The notes under the pieces are model-generated. The model saw nothing but the letters and a program-made list of their open reading frames with translations. It ran no database searches and was not told the origin of the DNA. Shown here piece by piece: positions 7,202-14,409 of a DNA stretch of 15,975 nt. The position numbers were made by a program, and so were the translations under genes. This DNA is from JBALVO01 sp036961445 (lineage in GTDB: Bacteria > Pseudomonadota > Gammaproteobacteria > Pseudomonadales > Halieaceae), in NCBI GenBank assembly GCA_036961445.1, contig JBALVO010000085.1, positions 1 to 15,975 of the forward strand, in the 5' to 3' direction. The first letter of the stretch is position 1. Every line of letters begins with the position of its first letter.

Positions 7202-7986
7202 ATGATATTTTACGACTGCCCCACCGCACCGAGCCCGCGCCGCGCGCGCATGTTCATCGCCGAAAAAGGACTCAATATTGAAACGCACCAGGTTGACCTG
7301 GGTAAGGGCGAACAGCTCTCCCCTGAGTTCCTGGCTGTTAATCCCCTGGCGACCGTGCCCGTTCTGGTGACCGACAGCGGAATAACCATTAGTGAAAACG
7401 TGGCTATTGCCACTTACCTGGAGGCTACCCATCCCGNNNNNNNNNNNNNNNNNNNNNNNNNNNNNNNNNNNNNNNNNNNNNNNNNNNNNNNNNNNNNNNN
7501 NNNNNNNNNNNNNNNNNNNNNNNNNNNNNNNNNNNNATAACCATTAGTGAAAACGTGGCTATTGCCACTTACCTGGAGGCTACCCATCCCGAGCCACCTC
7601 TTATGGGAACTACACCTGATGAGCGAGCCCAGGTGATGATGTGGAATTCGATTATTGACCAGCAATGCGCTATGCCGGTTGCCGATGTGCTGCGTAACAG
7701 CCATCCGAAAATGGCCGACCGTGCGCTCCCCGGACCGGATAACTTTGAGCAAATTCCGGAGCTGGCTTTGCGCGGCAAGGCACGCGTTGATATCTTCTAC
7801 AGCCGGCTTGAGGAACAACTGCAGGGCAGGGACTTCCTGGCGATCCATCAATTTTCATTGGCTGACATTTCCGCCTTCGTGATAGCGGAGTTCGCGGCCC
7901 AGGTCAGGATGCCTATCCCGGAGAATAATGTGGCAACCCTGGCCTGGCACTCGCGAATCGCGGAGCGACCGAGCGCCTCTGTATGA
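7202..7986 (+). CDS. Glutathione S-transferase family protein, interrupted by an assembly gap
   Basis: As printed, the gene is broken by 100 N and its two parts are in different frames. The 55 bases before the gap (7382-7436) are repeated exactly after it (7537-7591). Removing 7437-7591 restores one frame of 209 residues. The N-terminal domain has YDCPTAPSPRRARMFIAEKG, with a serine in the usual catalytic place, then NPLATVPVL and ISENVAIATYLEATHP. The C-terminal helical domain follows, with FSLADISAFV. AGGAG lies 8 bases before ATG. I judge the gene intact in the organism, so it should not be called a pseudogene. It differs clearly from the upstream GST, so this is not a recent duplication. 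The substrate is unknown. Confidence 0.9.
7382..7436 (+). repeat. Left copy of a 55-bp exact repeat flanking the gap
   Basis: It is identical to 7537-7591 and lies inside the GST coding region. It is almost certainly the same genomic sequence present at both contig ends and not joined, not a biological duplication. Confidence 0.95.
7437..7536. other. Assembly gap (100 N)
   Basis: Exactly 100 undetermined bases, the usual placeholder for a gap of unknown length. The flanking 55-bp identity shows that the true gap is probably negative, meaning the contigs overlap. Confidence 0.98.
7537..7591 (+). repeat. Right copy of the 55-bp exact repeat flanking the gap
   Basis: It is identical to 7382-7436. 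An overlap of 55 bases matches a k-mer size commonly used by short-read assemblers, which supports an unjoined contig overlap. Confidence 0.95.
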
Positions 7987-8055
7987 GCGATCGGACGGTG
8001 CTGTTGAGTGCCTGGCAACGATTTTTCTGATCAAGCAAAAGCAGGGTGACAAGGT

Positions 8056-9093
8056 ATGAATACACAGAAGCAGGACTCGAAGCGCATTCCACTGGGGCTG
8101 AACCTGGGCATCTGGGATCGCATGACCACCTGGGACCAGGCGCTGGACATTGCCCGCCTGGCCGACGAACTCGGTTACGATTGCCTGATGATTCCCGAGT
8201 CCTTCGGGCGCGACGGCGTCAGCCTGTGTGATCGACTGCTGGCGGCTACCGAGAACATCAACGTGTGCTTCGGCATCGCTAACGTGTTTTCCCGCTCGCC
8301 AGCAGTACTGGCCTCCACAGCGGCGACGCTGGACGAACTCTCCGGGGGGCGATTTATACTCGGCCTGGGCGGCAGTACGCCCAATCTGGTGGAGGGCTGG
8401 CACGGGCTTGAGTTCAAGGCGCCGCTGGCCCATACCCGCGAGGTCATCGCTATTTGTCGCAGGATCTGGGCTCGGGATCGTTCCCCTTTCGAGGGCAAAT
8501 TCTTCCGCACCGGCGGGGTAAAGCTGTCCTTCGAGCCGTTGCGGGAGGAAATTCCCATATGGAATGGCGCTCTACTAGAGCGGGGCTTGCAGGTCTGCGG
8601 CGAACTGGCCAATGGCTGGATACCGGCCAACCTGCCGGCGGAATGCATCAGCTGGGGGCGGGAAAAACTGGCACACGCGGCGGCCGCCAGTGGTCGCGAT
8701 GCCGGTGAGATCACCGTGGCTCCCACCTTCCAACTGCTGGCCCACGACGATCCTGACCAGGTTTTACCCATGGCGAAATTCGGCATCGCCATGTACTACG
8801 GCCAGGCCAATAGTCCCTATGCCAGGGCTGCGGCGGCACTGGGATATGAGGAGGATGTGCAGGAAATCCAGGCGGCTTACCTGGAGGGCGGCGCCGAGAG
8901 AGCGAGCGCGGCGGTCTCGGACCGACTGGCACGCAGTATCAGTATTGCCGGCTCAGTGACCGAGTGCCGCTCGCGTATCGATCAACTGCTGTCTGCAGGG
9001 GCCGACCGCTTATTTGTCACCCTGCCGGCGCCCACCCGCGCGGAGTGCGAGCCGATTCTGTCAGGCATTATTCCTGCGCGCTACCAGCGATAG
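8056..9093 (+). CDS. LLM-class flavin-dependent oxidoreductase (first of two)
   Basis: This 345-residue TIM-barrel protein belongs to the bacterial-luciferase-like superfamily. Signs are the N-terminal LGLNLGIWDRMTTWDQAL with ARLADELGYDCLMIPESFGRD, then RSPAVLASTAATLDELSGGRFILGLGGS, then SIAGSVTECRSRIDQLLSAGADRLFV near the end. The style is closer to F420-dependent reductases of the methylene-tetrahydromethanopterin-reductase group than to luciferase itself, so F420 or FMN are both possible cofactors. It follows the second GST by 69 bases and is probably the last gene of the SDR unit. No flavin reductase lies in the window; an FMN-type monooxygenase would need one from elsewhere. Confidence 0.88.
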   Translation: MNTQKQDSKRIPLGLNLGIWDRMTTWDQALDIARLADELGYDCLMIPESFGRDGVSLCDRLLAATENINVCFGIANVFSRSPAVLASTAATLDELSGGRFILGLGGSTPNLVEGWHGLEFKAPLAHTREVIAICRRIWARDRSPFEGKFFRTGGVKLSFEPLREEIPIWNGALLERGLQVCGELANGWIPANLPAECISWGREKLAHAAAASGRDAGEITVAPTFQLLAHDDPDQVLPMAKFGIAMYYGQANSPYARAAAALGYEEDVQEIQAAYLEGGAERASAAVSDRLARSISIAGSVTECRSRIDQLLSAGADRLFVTLPAPTRAECEPILSGIIPARYQR

Positions 9094-9151
9094 AGAGTCC
9101 AGCACCCCGGTGTTCCCCGGCGGAATGGCTGATGAGGCTTATGCCTGATGA

Positions 9152-10171
9152 TCAGTGGCGCATCGCCTTGCGGAACTGCTTCGGGCTCGTGCCACCCATG
9201 CGGCGAAACATTCGGTTGAAATTGCTCTGGTCCTGGAACCCAACGGACAATGCGACCTCACCGATCTGCTGGTCAGAATTCTGCAGTAACTCTTTTGCCA
9301 TGGTGAAACGTAAATCATCCACCACGTTCCCGTAAGTGAGGTCCTTGGCAGAGAGTCTGCGTGCCAGGCTGCGTTCGGAGATGCCCATGAGTTCAGCGGC
9401 AAAGCTGGCGGATGGGTAGCCGTCGGGCAGGTATGACCTGAGTATGGCACGGAGTTTTCCTGCGAATTCGAAGTCATTTTTTCCACCTGACGTACCATCG
9501 GACAGGGGCTCTACTGCACGAGGTAGGGCTGCCCGATGCAGTCCGTTTCGTGGTACCGCCACATAAGCAATGTTCTGACCTGTGCGAATACGGGAGTGGG
9601 GGAAGATCTCCATGAGTCCAGTCGGTGAGCGCTGGCATTGAACCCCTATTTCATCCGGGACCCAGTGCTTCCCCAGAAAATGGCGGACCACGCCAATGAA
9701 AAGCCCTAACTGGTAGGCCTGTGACTGGTCGTAGCCCGGCACATTCGACAGGCCCGGATAGTGTGTGAATAGCAACACGTCGTCCGCGCGTTCATACAGT
9801 CCCAACTGGAGGTCGGAGGCTTCTTCTCTGACGCTTTGCACCAGTCCCTGCAGTGCCAGGTAAAGACTGGGGGCGCGCTGCAGTTTTTGCAGCAGGCTGT
9901 GGTTGAGGTTCTGATCTCCCATGTGTTTGCCCACCAGCCATCCCACATCGGGATCTACAGCCCGCGCCGCTGCCTCAAAAAACCCCCAGAGATTGGGCAC
10001 CGGAACAAAAAAATCGGGCTCATCGCACATGACAGGTAATTTTTGCACGCGCAACAGTCGCTCGACCGATACACCTGCAGTGGAAAGCCAGGAAGTGAAG
10101 GCCAGCAGGTGCCCCACTCGCAGCACGGGTGGGCCCGTCATGAGCTTATCGGATTTAGCGTCGATGCTCAT
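9152..10171 (-). CDS. AraC-family transcriptional regulator
   Basis: This 339-residue regulator has an N-terminal sensor region (about 30-215) like the arabinose-binding-type domain of OruR/ArgR-like AraC proteins, seen in QSVREEASDLQLGLYERADDV. The C-terminal double helix-turn-helix starts at about 240, with ASFAAELMGISERSLARRL and then IGEVALSVGFQDQSNFNRMFRRMGGTSPKQFRKAM. No strong ribosome site precedes the ATG at 10171; an in-frame ATG at 10141 is an alternative. It is divergent from the LLM-VOC-UbiX-UbiD operon across 188 bases and converges on the first LLM gene. The natural inference is control of the divergent operon by a pathway substrate or intermediate. Confidence 0.9.
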   Translation of the reverse strand: MSIDAKSDKLMTGPPVLRVGHLLAFTSWLSTAGVSVERLLRVQKLPVMCDEPDFFVPVPNLWGFFEAAARAVDPDVGWLVGKHMGDQNLNHSLLQKLQRAPSLYLALQGLVQSVREEASDLQLGLYERADDVLLFTHYPGLSNVPGYDQSQAYQLGLFIGVVRHFLGKHWVPDEIGVQCQRSPTGLMEIFPHSRIRTGQNIAYVAVPRNGLHRAALPRAVEPLSDGTSGGKNDFEFAGKLRAILRSYLPDGYPSASFAAELMGISERSLARRLSAKDLTYGNVVDDLRFTMAKELLQNSDQQIGEVALSVGFQDQSNFNRMFRRMGGTSPKQFRKAMRH

Positions 10172-10224
10172 GCTGGTCAGGAGCTGAGAAGTTGTTGATC
10201 TGCATCATTACAACCACCGTCATT

Positions 10225-10265
10225 TGGCAGAAATAGACTAAAACGTAACCGAAGTATGGCGCAAA
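10225..10265. promoter_or_regulatory. Candidate AraC-type operator, two TGGCnnAAA elements
   Basis: TGGCAGAAA (10225-10233) and TGGCGCAAA (10257-10265) are direct repeats 32 bases apart, about three helix turns. They lie in the intergenic region (10172-10359) shared by the AraC-type regulator and the second LLM operon. AraC-type proteins often bind TGGC-containing direct repeats. The elements are short and could be chance; I saw no convincing -35/-10 pair in this region. Confidence 0.25.
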
Positions 10266-10359
10266 CTCTACTCAACCAACCATGAGGCAGGTCAATGATT
10301 ATTGCAGTCGATAAGATTGTGGCCCGCTGTGTGTTCTTCAGATCTGTGAGGTAGCTGGA

Positions 10360-11475
10360 ATGAAACTTGGCGCATTTCTCATGCCTACACATCCTCCGGA
10401 ATGTTCAGTAAGGGCAGGCCAGCTATGGGATCTGCAAGAACTCCAGCGGCTCGACGCCCTGGGTTTTCACGAGGCATGGATCGGGGAACATTTCACCGCC
10501 GCCTGGGAGCCTTGTCCGGCCCCTGACCTGCTGATAGCCCAGGCACTGCTGCGCACGAAGCAGATACGGTTGGGGCCTCTCGGGCACCTGCTCCCTTATC
10601 ACAATCCCGTCGAGCTGGCCCACCGGGTGGCCTACCTGGACCACATGGCCGAGGGCCGCTACCAACTGGGCGTGGGCATTAGCGCCCTGCCCACTGATCA
10701 CGCGCTGTTTGATATCGACACCAGCGACGGGCGCAATCGCCGCATGACCTTCGAAGCCCTGGATATGATGGTCCGGCTATGGCGTGATGGCGCCAGTGAG
10801 CATCGCGGCGAATTCTGGTCCATGGGCCCAACCCAGAGCGAGTTGCCTGGCCTGGGCTACCATCTCTCACCCTACCAAACGCCACATCCCCGGGTTGCCA
10901 TTGCCGGCCTCACGCCGGGGTCTGAAAACCACAAGCTCGCCGGTGAGAAAGGCTATATCCCGGTGAGCTTGAGCGTAACGCCTGATGCGGCGATCACCGC
11001 CAAACACTGGGAGGCGGTGGAGGAGGGCGCGGCCCGATCCGGCCGGGTTCCCGATCGCGGCGACTGGCGGGTGATTCGCGACGTCTACGTGGCGCCCACC
11101 GATGCCGAGGCGCGTGATTTGGCCATCAACGGCATCATGGGCCGCTGCTGGCGTGAGTTCCTGCTGCCAATTTACCTGGGTCTGGGCCTGGGGCCGTTCC
11201 TGAAGGAAGACCCGGCCATGGCCGACGAGGACATTTCGCTGGAATACCTGGCGGATAAGCTGTGGCTGGTGGGTTCGCCGGATACCGTGGCAGATCGCAT
11301 TATTGATCTGCAGGCGCAGACCGGTGGTTTCGGGCACCTGACCATCGTGTCCTACGATGCTTCCGGCGAGCAGGAAGCCTGGGATCGCAACCTGCAATTA
11401 CTGATGAACGACGTGTTGCCCCGGTGCCAGGGCGCGGGCGTCAACGAGGAACCCAAGATGGGGATATCCGCATGA
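10360..11475 (+). CDS. LLM-class flavin-dependent oxidoreductase (second), monooxygenase-like
   Basis: This 371-residue luciferase-like TIM-barrel enzyme begins MKLGAFLMPTHPPE. It shows LDALGFHEAWIGEHFTAAWE, LPYHNPVELAHRVAYLDHMAEGRYQLGVG and RMTFEALDMMVRLW, typical of the FMN-dependent monooxygenase branch often annotated as alkanal or limonene monooxygenase-like. It differs clearly from the other LLM protein in this window. GAGGT lies 7 bases before ATG. The stop overlaps the VOC gene start (ATGA, 11472-11475), so the two are translationally coupled. As the first gene of an operon ending in UbiD, it probably oxygenates the substrate or an intermediate. The partner flavin reductase is not in the window. 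Confidence 0.9.
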   Translation: MKLGAFLMPTHPPECSVRAGQLWDLQELQRLDALGFHEAWIGEHFTAAWEPCPAPDLLIAQALLRTKQIRLGPLGHLLPYHNPVELAHRVAYLDHMAEGRYQLGVGISALPTDHALFDIDTSDGRNRRMTFEALDMMVRLWRDGASEHRGEFWSMGPTQSELPGLGYHLSPYQTPHPRVAIAGLTPGSENHKLAGEKGYIPVSLSVTPDAAITAKHWEAVEEGAARSGRVPDRGDWRVIRDVYVAPTDAEARDLAINGIMGRCWREFLLPIYLGLGLGPFLKEDPAMADEDISLEYLADKLWLVGSPDTVADRIIDLQAQTGGFGHLTIVSYDASGEQEAWDRNLQLLMNDVLPRCQGAGVNEEPKMGISA

Positions 11476-11846
11476 GCTATGTCGCACTGCTAACCAACCG
11501 CTTCGACGAGGTGAGTCTTTTCTACGGCGACCTGCTGGGTTTTCCCACTGTCGAGGAGTGGGATCGCGATAACGCCCGGGGCCGACGCTTCGACACCGGC
11601 GGGATGCGACTGGAGATTATTGATAATGAACGCGAGCAGCCTCCGTTGGCGCTGGGTGAGCCCGCGGACAGAATGCACATCGTCATCGAGGTTGCCGACA
11701 TCGATGAAGCCAGGTCGCGCCTGGCGCTTGATGCACCGCCTGTCACCGATACCAGCTGGGGTAGCCGCCTGTTCCAGGTCCATGACCCGGACGGTATTCC
11801 AGTCACCTATTTACAGTGGCTTGAGCCCGCGGAGGGCCGAGAGTGA
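11472..11846 (+). CDS. VOC-family (glyoxalase/bleomycin-resistance/dioxygenase fold) protein
   Basis: This 124-residue protein is a two-module VOC fold. RFDEVSLFYGDLLGFPTVEEW opens the first module, with LEIIDNE as a strand holding a possible metal-ligand Glu. HIVIEVADIDEARSRL opens the second, and FQVHDPDGIPVTYLQWL closes it. The last strand has Gln where many metal-dependent members have Glu, so metal binding is uncertain. The ATG at 11472 overlaps the previous stop by ATGA, and the TGA at 11844-11846 overlaps the next start (GTGA). Longer in-frame starts upstream lie inside the LLM gene and are not needed. The role could be ring cleavage, isomerisation or substrate binding; it is probably a partner in the same pathway. 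Confidence 0.85.
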   Translation: MSYVALLTNRFDEVSLFYGDLLGFPTVEEWDRDNARGRRFDTGGMRLEIIDNEREQPPLALGEPADRMHIVIEVADIDEARSRLALDAPPVTDTSWGSRLFQVHDPDGIPVTYLQWLEPAEGRE

Positions 11847-12466
11847 AACGGTTGATCATTGGTATTTCCGGCGCCAGCGGCGTGATCTATGGCATCCGCA
11901 TGCTGGAGGTATTGAAGGAGCTCGGCGACGTCGAAACGCACCTGATCATGAGTAAATTCGGCCGCCTGAATATCGATATCGAAACCAATCACAGCATCGA
12001 CTACGTCGAAAGTCTGGCCGATGTGGTGCATGGGCATGCCAACCAGGCTGCGACGATTTCCAGCGGCTCGTTCAGGACTGATGGGATGGTAATCGCACCC
12101 TGTTCGATGAATACCCTGTCAGCAATCGCACACTCGGCGGCTGAAAATCTGCTGGTCAGGGCCGCTGACGTGGTTTTGAAAGAACGCCGGCCACTGGTGC
12201 TGATGCCGCGGGAAGTGCCGATGCACGTTGGGCATTGCAAGCTGTTGTACGAGGTGGCGCAGCTGGGCGCCGTCATCGCCCCGCCCATGCCGGCGTTCTA
12301 TAACCAGCCGAAGACTATTGACGACCTGATCAACCACAGCGTGGGCAGGGTACTGGACCTGTTCGGTATCGACACTGGCGCCGTGAAACGCTGGGCCGGA
12401 TCACTTAAATCCACAGGCGCTGATACAGCTAGAGCCAATGTATCTGAGATGAAAGAGCACAAGTGA
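11843..12466 (+). CDS. ubiX: UbiX-family flavin prenyltransferase
   Basis: This 207-residue protein makes prenylated FMN from FMN and dimethylallyl phosphate, the cofactor required by UbiD decarboxylases. GISGASGVIYGIRMLEVL (7-24) is the flavin-binding start. GSFRTDGMVIAPCSMNTLSAIAH (75-97) and DVVLKERRPLVLMPREVP (109-126) match the family closely, as does FYNQPKTIDDLINHSVGRVLDLFGI. It uses a GTG start with GGAGG 7 bases upstream, overlapping the VOC stop. Its position 36 bases before the UbiD gene shows that it is a dedicated supplier for that enzyme. The housekeeping UbiX for ubiquinone is normally elsewhere, so this is probably a catabolic paralogue. The final 20 or so residues are polar and not conserved. 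Confidence 0.95.
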   Translation: MKRLIIGISGASGVIYGIRMLEVLKELGDVETHLIMSKFGRLNIDIETNHSIDYVESLADVVHGHANQAATISSGSFRTDGMVIAPCSMNTLSAIAHSAAENLLVRAADVVLKERRPLVLMPREVPMHVGHCKLLYEVAQLGAVIAPPMPAFYNQPKTIDDLINHSVGRVLDLFGIDTGAVKRWAGSLKSTGADTARANVSEMKEHK

Positions 12467-12502
12467 TTTCTGGAACTACGAACTCAATACCTGGAGACAA
12501 CC

Positions 12503-14206
12503 ATGACCGTTAAAATTGACTACGACAGTATTCCCCGCAGCTATCGCGAATACCTTGAACAGATGGTGAAGGAGGGAGAATACCTCGCCATCGACGACGA
12601 GGTGGACTGGGACCTGGAGATGGGCGCGATCTGCCGTTACGCGGACGAGACGATGTCGCCGTCGCCCATCTTCAACAACGTCAAAGACAGTCCGGGGTTT
12701 CGTGCTGCCGAATGGGGTTTTACCAAGAGCGGCACCCGAGGCCGGCCCTGGTGCCGGGTGGCGCCCAACGTGGGCGCGCCGCCCGATGCCACGCTGATGG
12801 AAATCCTGGAAGCCTACATGCACTCCGTGGAAAACAACCCGGTGCACCCGCCGAAGATCCTCGATGCCAAGGATGCACCTTGCAAGGAGAACAAGTGGAC
12901 CGGCGATGACATCGACCTGATGAAGCTCCCCGTGCCGCTCCAGCACGCGGGTGACGCCGAGCGCATGCTGCAGTCCGCGGGCGTAAATACCTGCCAGACC
13001 CCCGATGGCAAATGGACCAGCTGGTCGATCAACCGCTCCGCCGTGCACGACAAAAACACGATGAAGGGCTACTGGATCGCGCCGAACCAGCACAACGGCA
13101 TGGTCTGGGCCCAGTGGGCGGAGAAGGGCGAGGACATGCCGTTCGCCATCGCCTTCGGCGTGCCCCCGGTCTGTGCCTGGCAGAGCGCGAGCCGCATCCC
13201 CGACAACGTCAGCGAGTACGATGTCGCGAGCCAAATGCTCAATGCGCCCATCGAGATGGTCAAGTGCGAGACCAACGACCTGCTCGTGCCCGCGACGTCC
13301 GAAATCGTCGTCGAGGGCGTCGTCTCGGCTTCGGAGATGCTCATGGAGGGGCCCTACGGCGAGCACGCGGGCTATCACTTCGACCACAAAAAAGCCCCTA
13401 AACAGCGGCAGGACATCACCTGCGTGACGTTCAGGAACAACGCGATTCTTCCGACCGCAGTCCCCGCCGTGACGCCCAACAGCACGGTGATCGGCATCGC
13501 TGTCTGCAACAGTGGCGATGTGGTCCTCGCGCTCAAGAAGGAGGGCTTCCCGGTCATCGACGGTCTCGCGACCATCGAGTCTTCCGGCAGCTGGTTCGTC
13601 CTCAGGGTGAAGAACGACTGGCACAAGACCACCGGCTGGAGCCTCGACGAGTTCATGACGAAGCTCGGCAAATTCATCTGGTGGGATCACATCGGCGGGT
13701 GCTTCACCAAACTCCTGGTCGTCGGCGAGGACATCGATCCCGAAGATCCGCTGGCCGTGACCTACGCCTTTGCCACCCGCAACCATCCAGAGAAGGGCGT
13801 CTGGTTCTTTGCCGACTCTCCCAAGTTCGGCGTCGGGACGGAGGCCTACCACACCACGGAAGACTACTTCGGTCGGATTGGTGTCCCGGGACAGAAGATT
13901 AAAAGCGGCTCGGGAATCTGTATCTATAGCTGCCTCGGTACGGAAGAGATGGTAGACCAACCCAAACCGCATATCCTGACCTTCCGGCGGGCCTGGCCGA
14001 AGGACGTCCAGGACAAGGTGATGGCTAACTGGGATGATTGGGGCTTCCGCACGCCCGACCCGGTCCTGCAGAAGCACGCCAGCCAAAGCACACCCTGGGT
14101 GTACTTCAACGAGAGCGGCGAAGGGGAGACCCACAAGGGAGATTACGAAAGCACGCTTTCCTTGGGTGGCCTTGGCGCCGCAGACGAAACCGAAGAGGGG
14201 GCATAA
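12503..14206 (+). CDS. UbiD-family prenyl-FMN-dependent decarboxylase, Fdc1-like
   Basis: This 567-residue enzyme removes (or adds) a carboxyl group on an alpha,beta-unsaturated or aromatic acid with prenyl-FMN. The match to fungal ferulate/cinnamate decarboxylase Fdc1 is close across VKCETNDLLVPATSEIVVEG (253-272) and MEGPYGEHAGY (281-291). Glu282, Glu287 and Arg178 fit the catalytic Glu-Arg-Glu set (Fdc1 Glu277, Glu282, Arg173). Glu238 and His197 fit two metal ligands, while the third, Asn168 in Fdc1, appears as Ser173. The tail after the usual KVMANWDDWGF end adds about 50 residues. GGAG lies before the ATG with good spacing. It ends the LLM-VOC-UbiX operon. Codon use is more GC-rich at third positions than in its neighbours. 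The substrate is probably an aryl or acrylic acid, but this is inference. Confidence 0.95.
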   Translation: MTVKIDYDSIPRSYREYLEQMVKEGEYLAIDDEVDWDLEMGAICRYADETMSPSPIFNNVKDSPGFRAAEWGFTKSGTRGRPWCRVAPNVGAPPDATLMEILEAYMHSVENNPVHPPKILDAKDAPCKENKWTGDDIDLMKLPVPLQHAGDAERMLQSAGVNTCQTPDGKWTSWSINRSAVHDKNTMKGYWIAPNQHNGMVWAQWAEKGEDMPFAIAFGVPPVCAWQSASRIPDNVSEYDVASQMLNAPIEMVKCETNDLLVPATSEIVVEGVVSASEMLMEGPYGEHAGYHFDHKKAPKQRQDITCVTFRNNAILPTAVPAVTPNSTVIGIAVCNSGDVVLALKKEGFPVIDGLATIESSGSWFVLRVKNDWHKTTGWSLDEFMTKLGKFIWWDHIGGCFTKLLVVGEDIDPEDPLAVTYAFATRNHPEKGVWFFADSPKFGVGTEAYHTTEDYFGRIGVPGQKIKSGSGICIYSCLGTEEMVDQPKPHILTFRRAWPKDVQDKVMANWDDWGFRTPDPVLQKHASQSTPWVYFNESGEGETHKGDYESTLSLGGLGAADETEEGA

Positions 14207-14254
14207 CCTCTGATCCCATGCCTGGATCAAGGTCGGTATAGTAAAAACTGGACA

Positions 14255-14285
14255 GGTACGCAGGGTCGTTTCCGCCCGGCGTACC
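14255..14285 (+). terminator. Hairpin after the UbiD gene, weak terminator candidate
   Basis: GGTACGC (14255-14261) pairs with GCGTACC (14279-14285) across a 17-base loop, and CAGG/CCTG could extend the stem past a bulge. No T-run follows, so if it ends the operon it would be by another mechanism. It is followed directly by a pentanucleotide repeat. Confidence 0.3.
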
Positions 14286-14314
14286 CTGACCTGACCTGAC
14301 CTTACCTTACCTGG
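14285..14314 (+). repeat. Pentanucleotide tandem repeat (CCTGA/CCTTA)
   Basis: Six units of five bases in a row: CCTGA three times, CCTTA twice, CCTGG once. It lies in the 203-base space between UbiD and the outer-membrane protein, where I see no gene. Its position about 95 bases before the start codon makes a role in spacing or phase variation conceivable, but it is outside the coding frame. Confidence 0.7.
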
Positions 14315-14409
14315 CCTTCGCTCGATTCGCCCTGGCGGCGCATTTGATATCGCGAGAGATTCCACATAGGCGAAATCCTGAAGCTTACACAATGAGGTAC
14401 TGGAGAGAT

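Noticed and set aside
7382..7591. The two 55-bp copies as a real direct repeat or insertion target duplication
   Set aside because: They abut a 100-N placeholder and collapsing them restores a conserved frame, so an assembly overlap is far more likely.
7202..7986. Second GST as a pseudogene or two fragments
   Set aside because: The apparent break is caused only by the gap; the joined protein has both GST domains at normal length.
8175..8792. Minus-strand frame of 205 codons within the first LLM gene
   Set aside because: The composition is Ser/Arg/Pro-rich, as expected from an antisense reading of a GC-rich gene, with no motif.
9094..9151. Short inverted sequences (for example AGGC-TTAT-GCCT) as a terminator between the converging LLM and AraC genes
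   Set aside because: The stem is only 4 bp and no T-run follows; it is too weak to call.
11424..11471. Longer upstream start for the VOC gene
   Set aside because: It would add 16 unrelated residues from inside the LLM gene; the ATG at 11472 gives the typical VOC start and a standard ATGA overlap.
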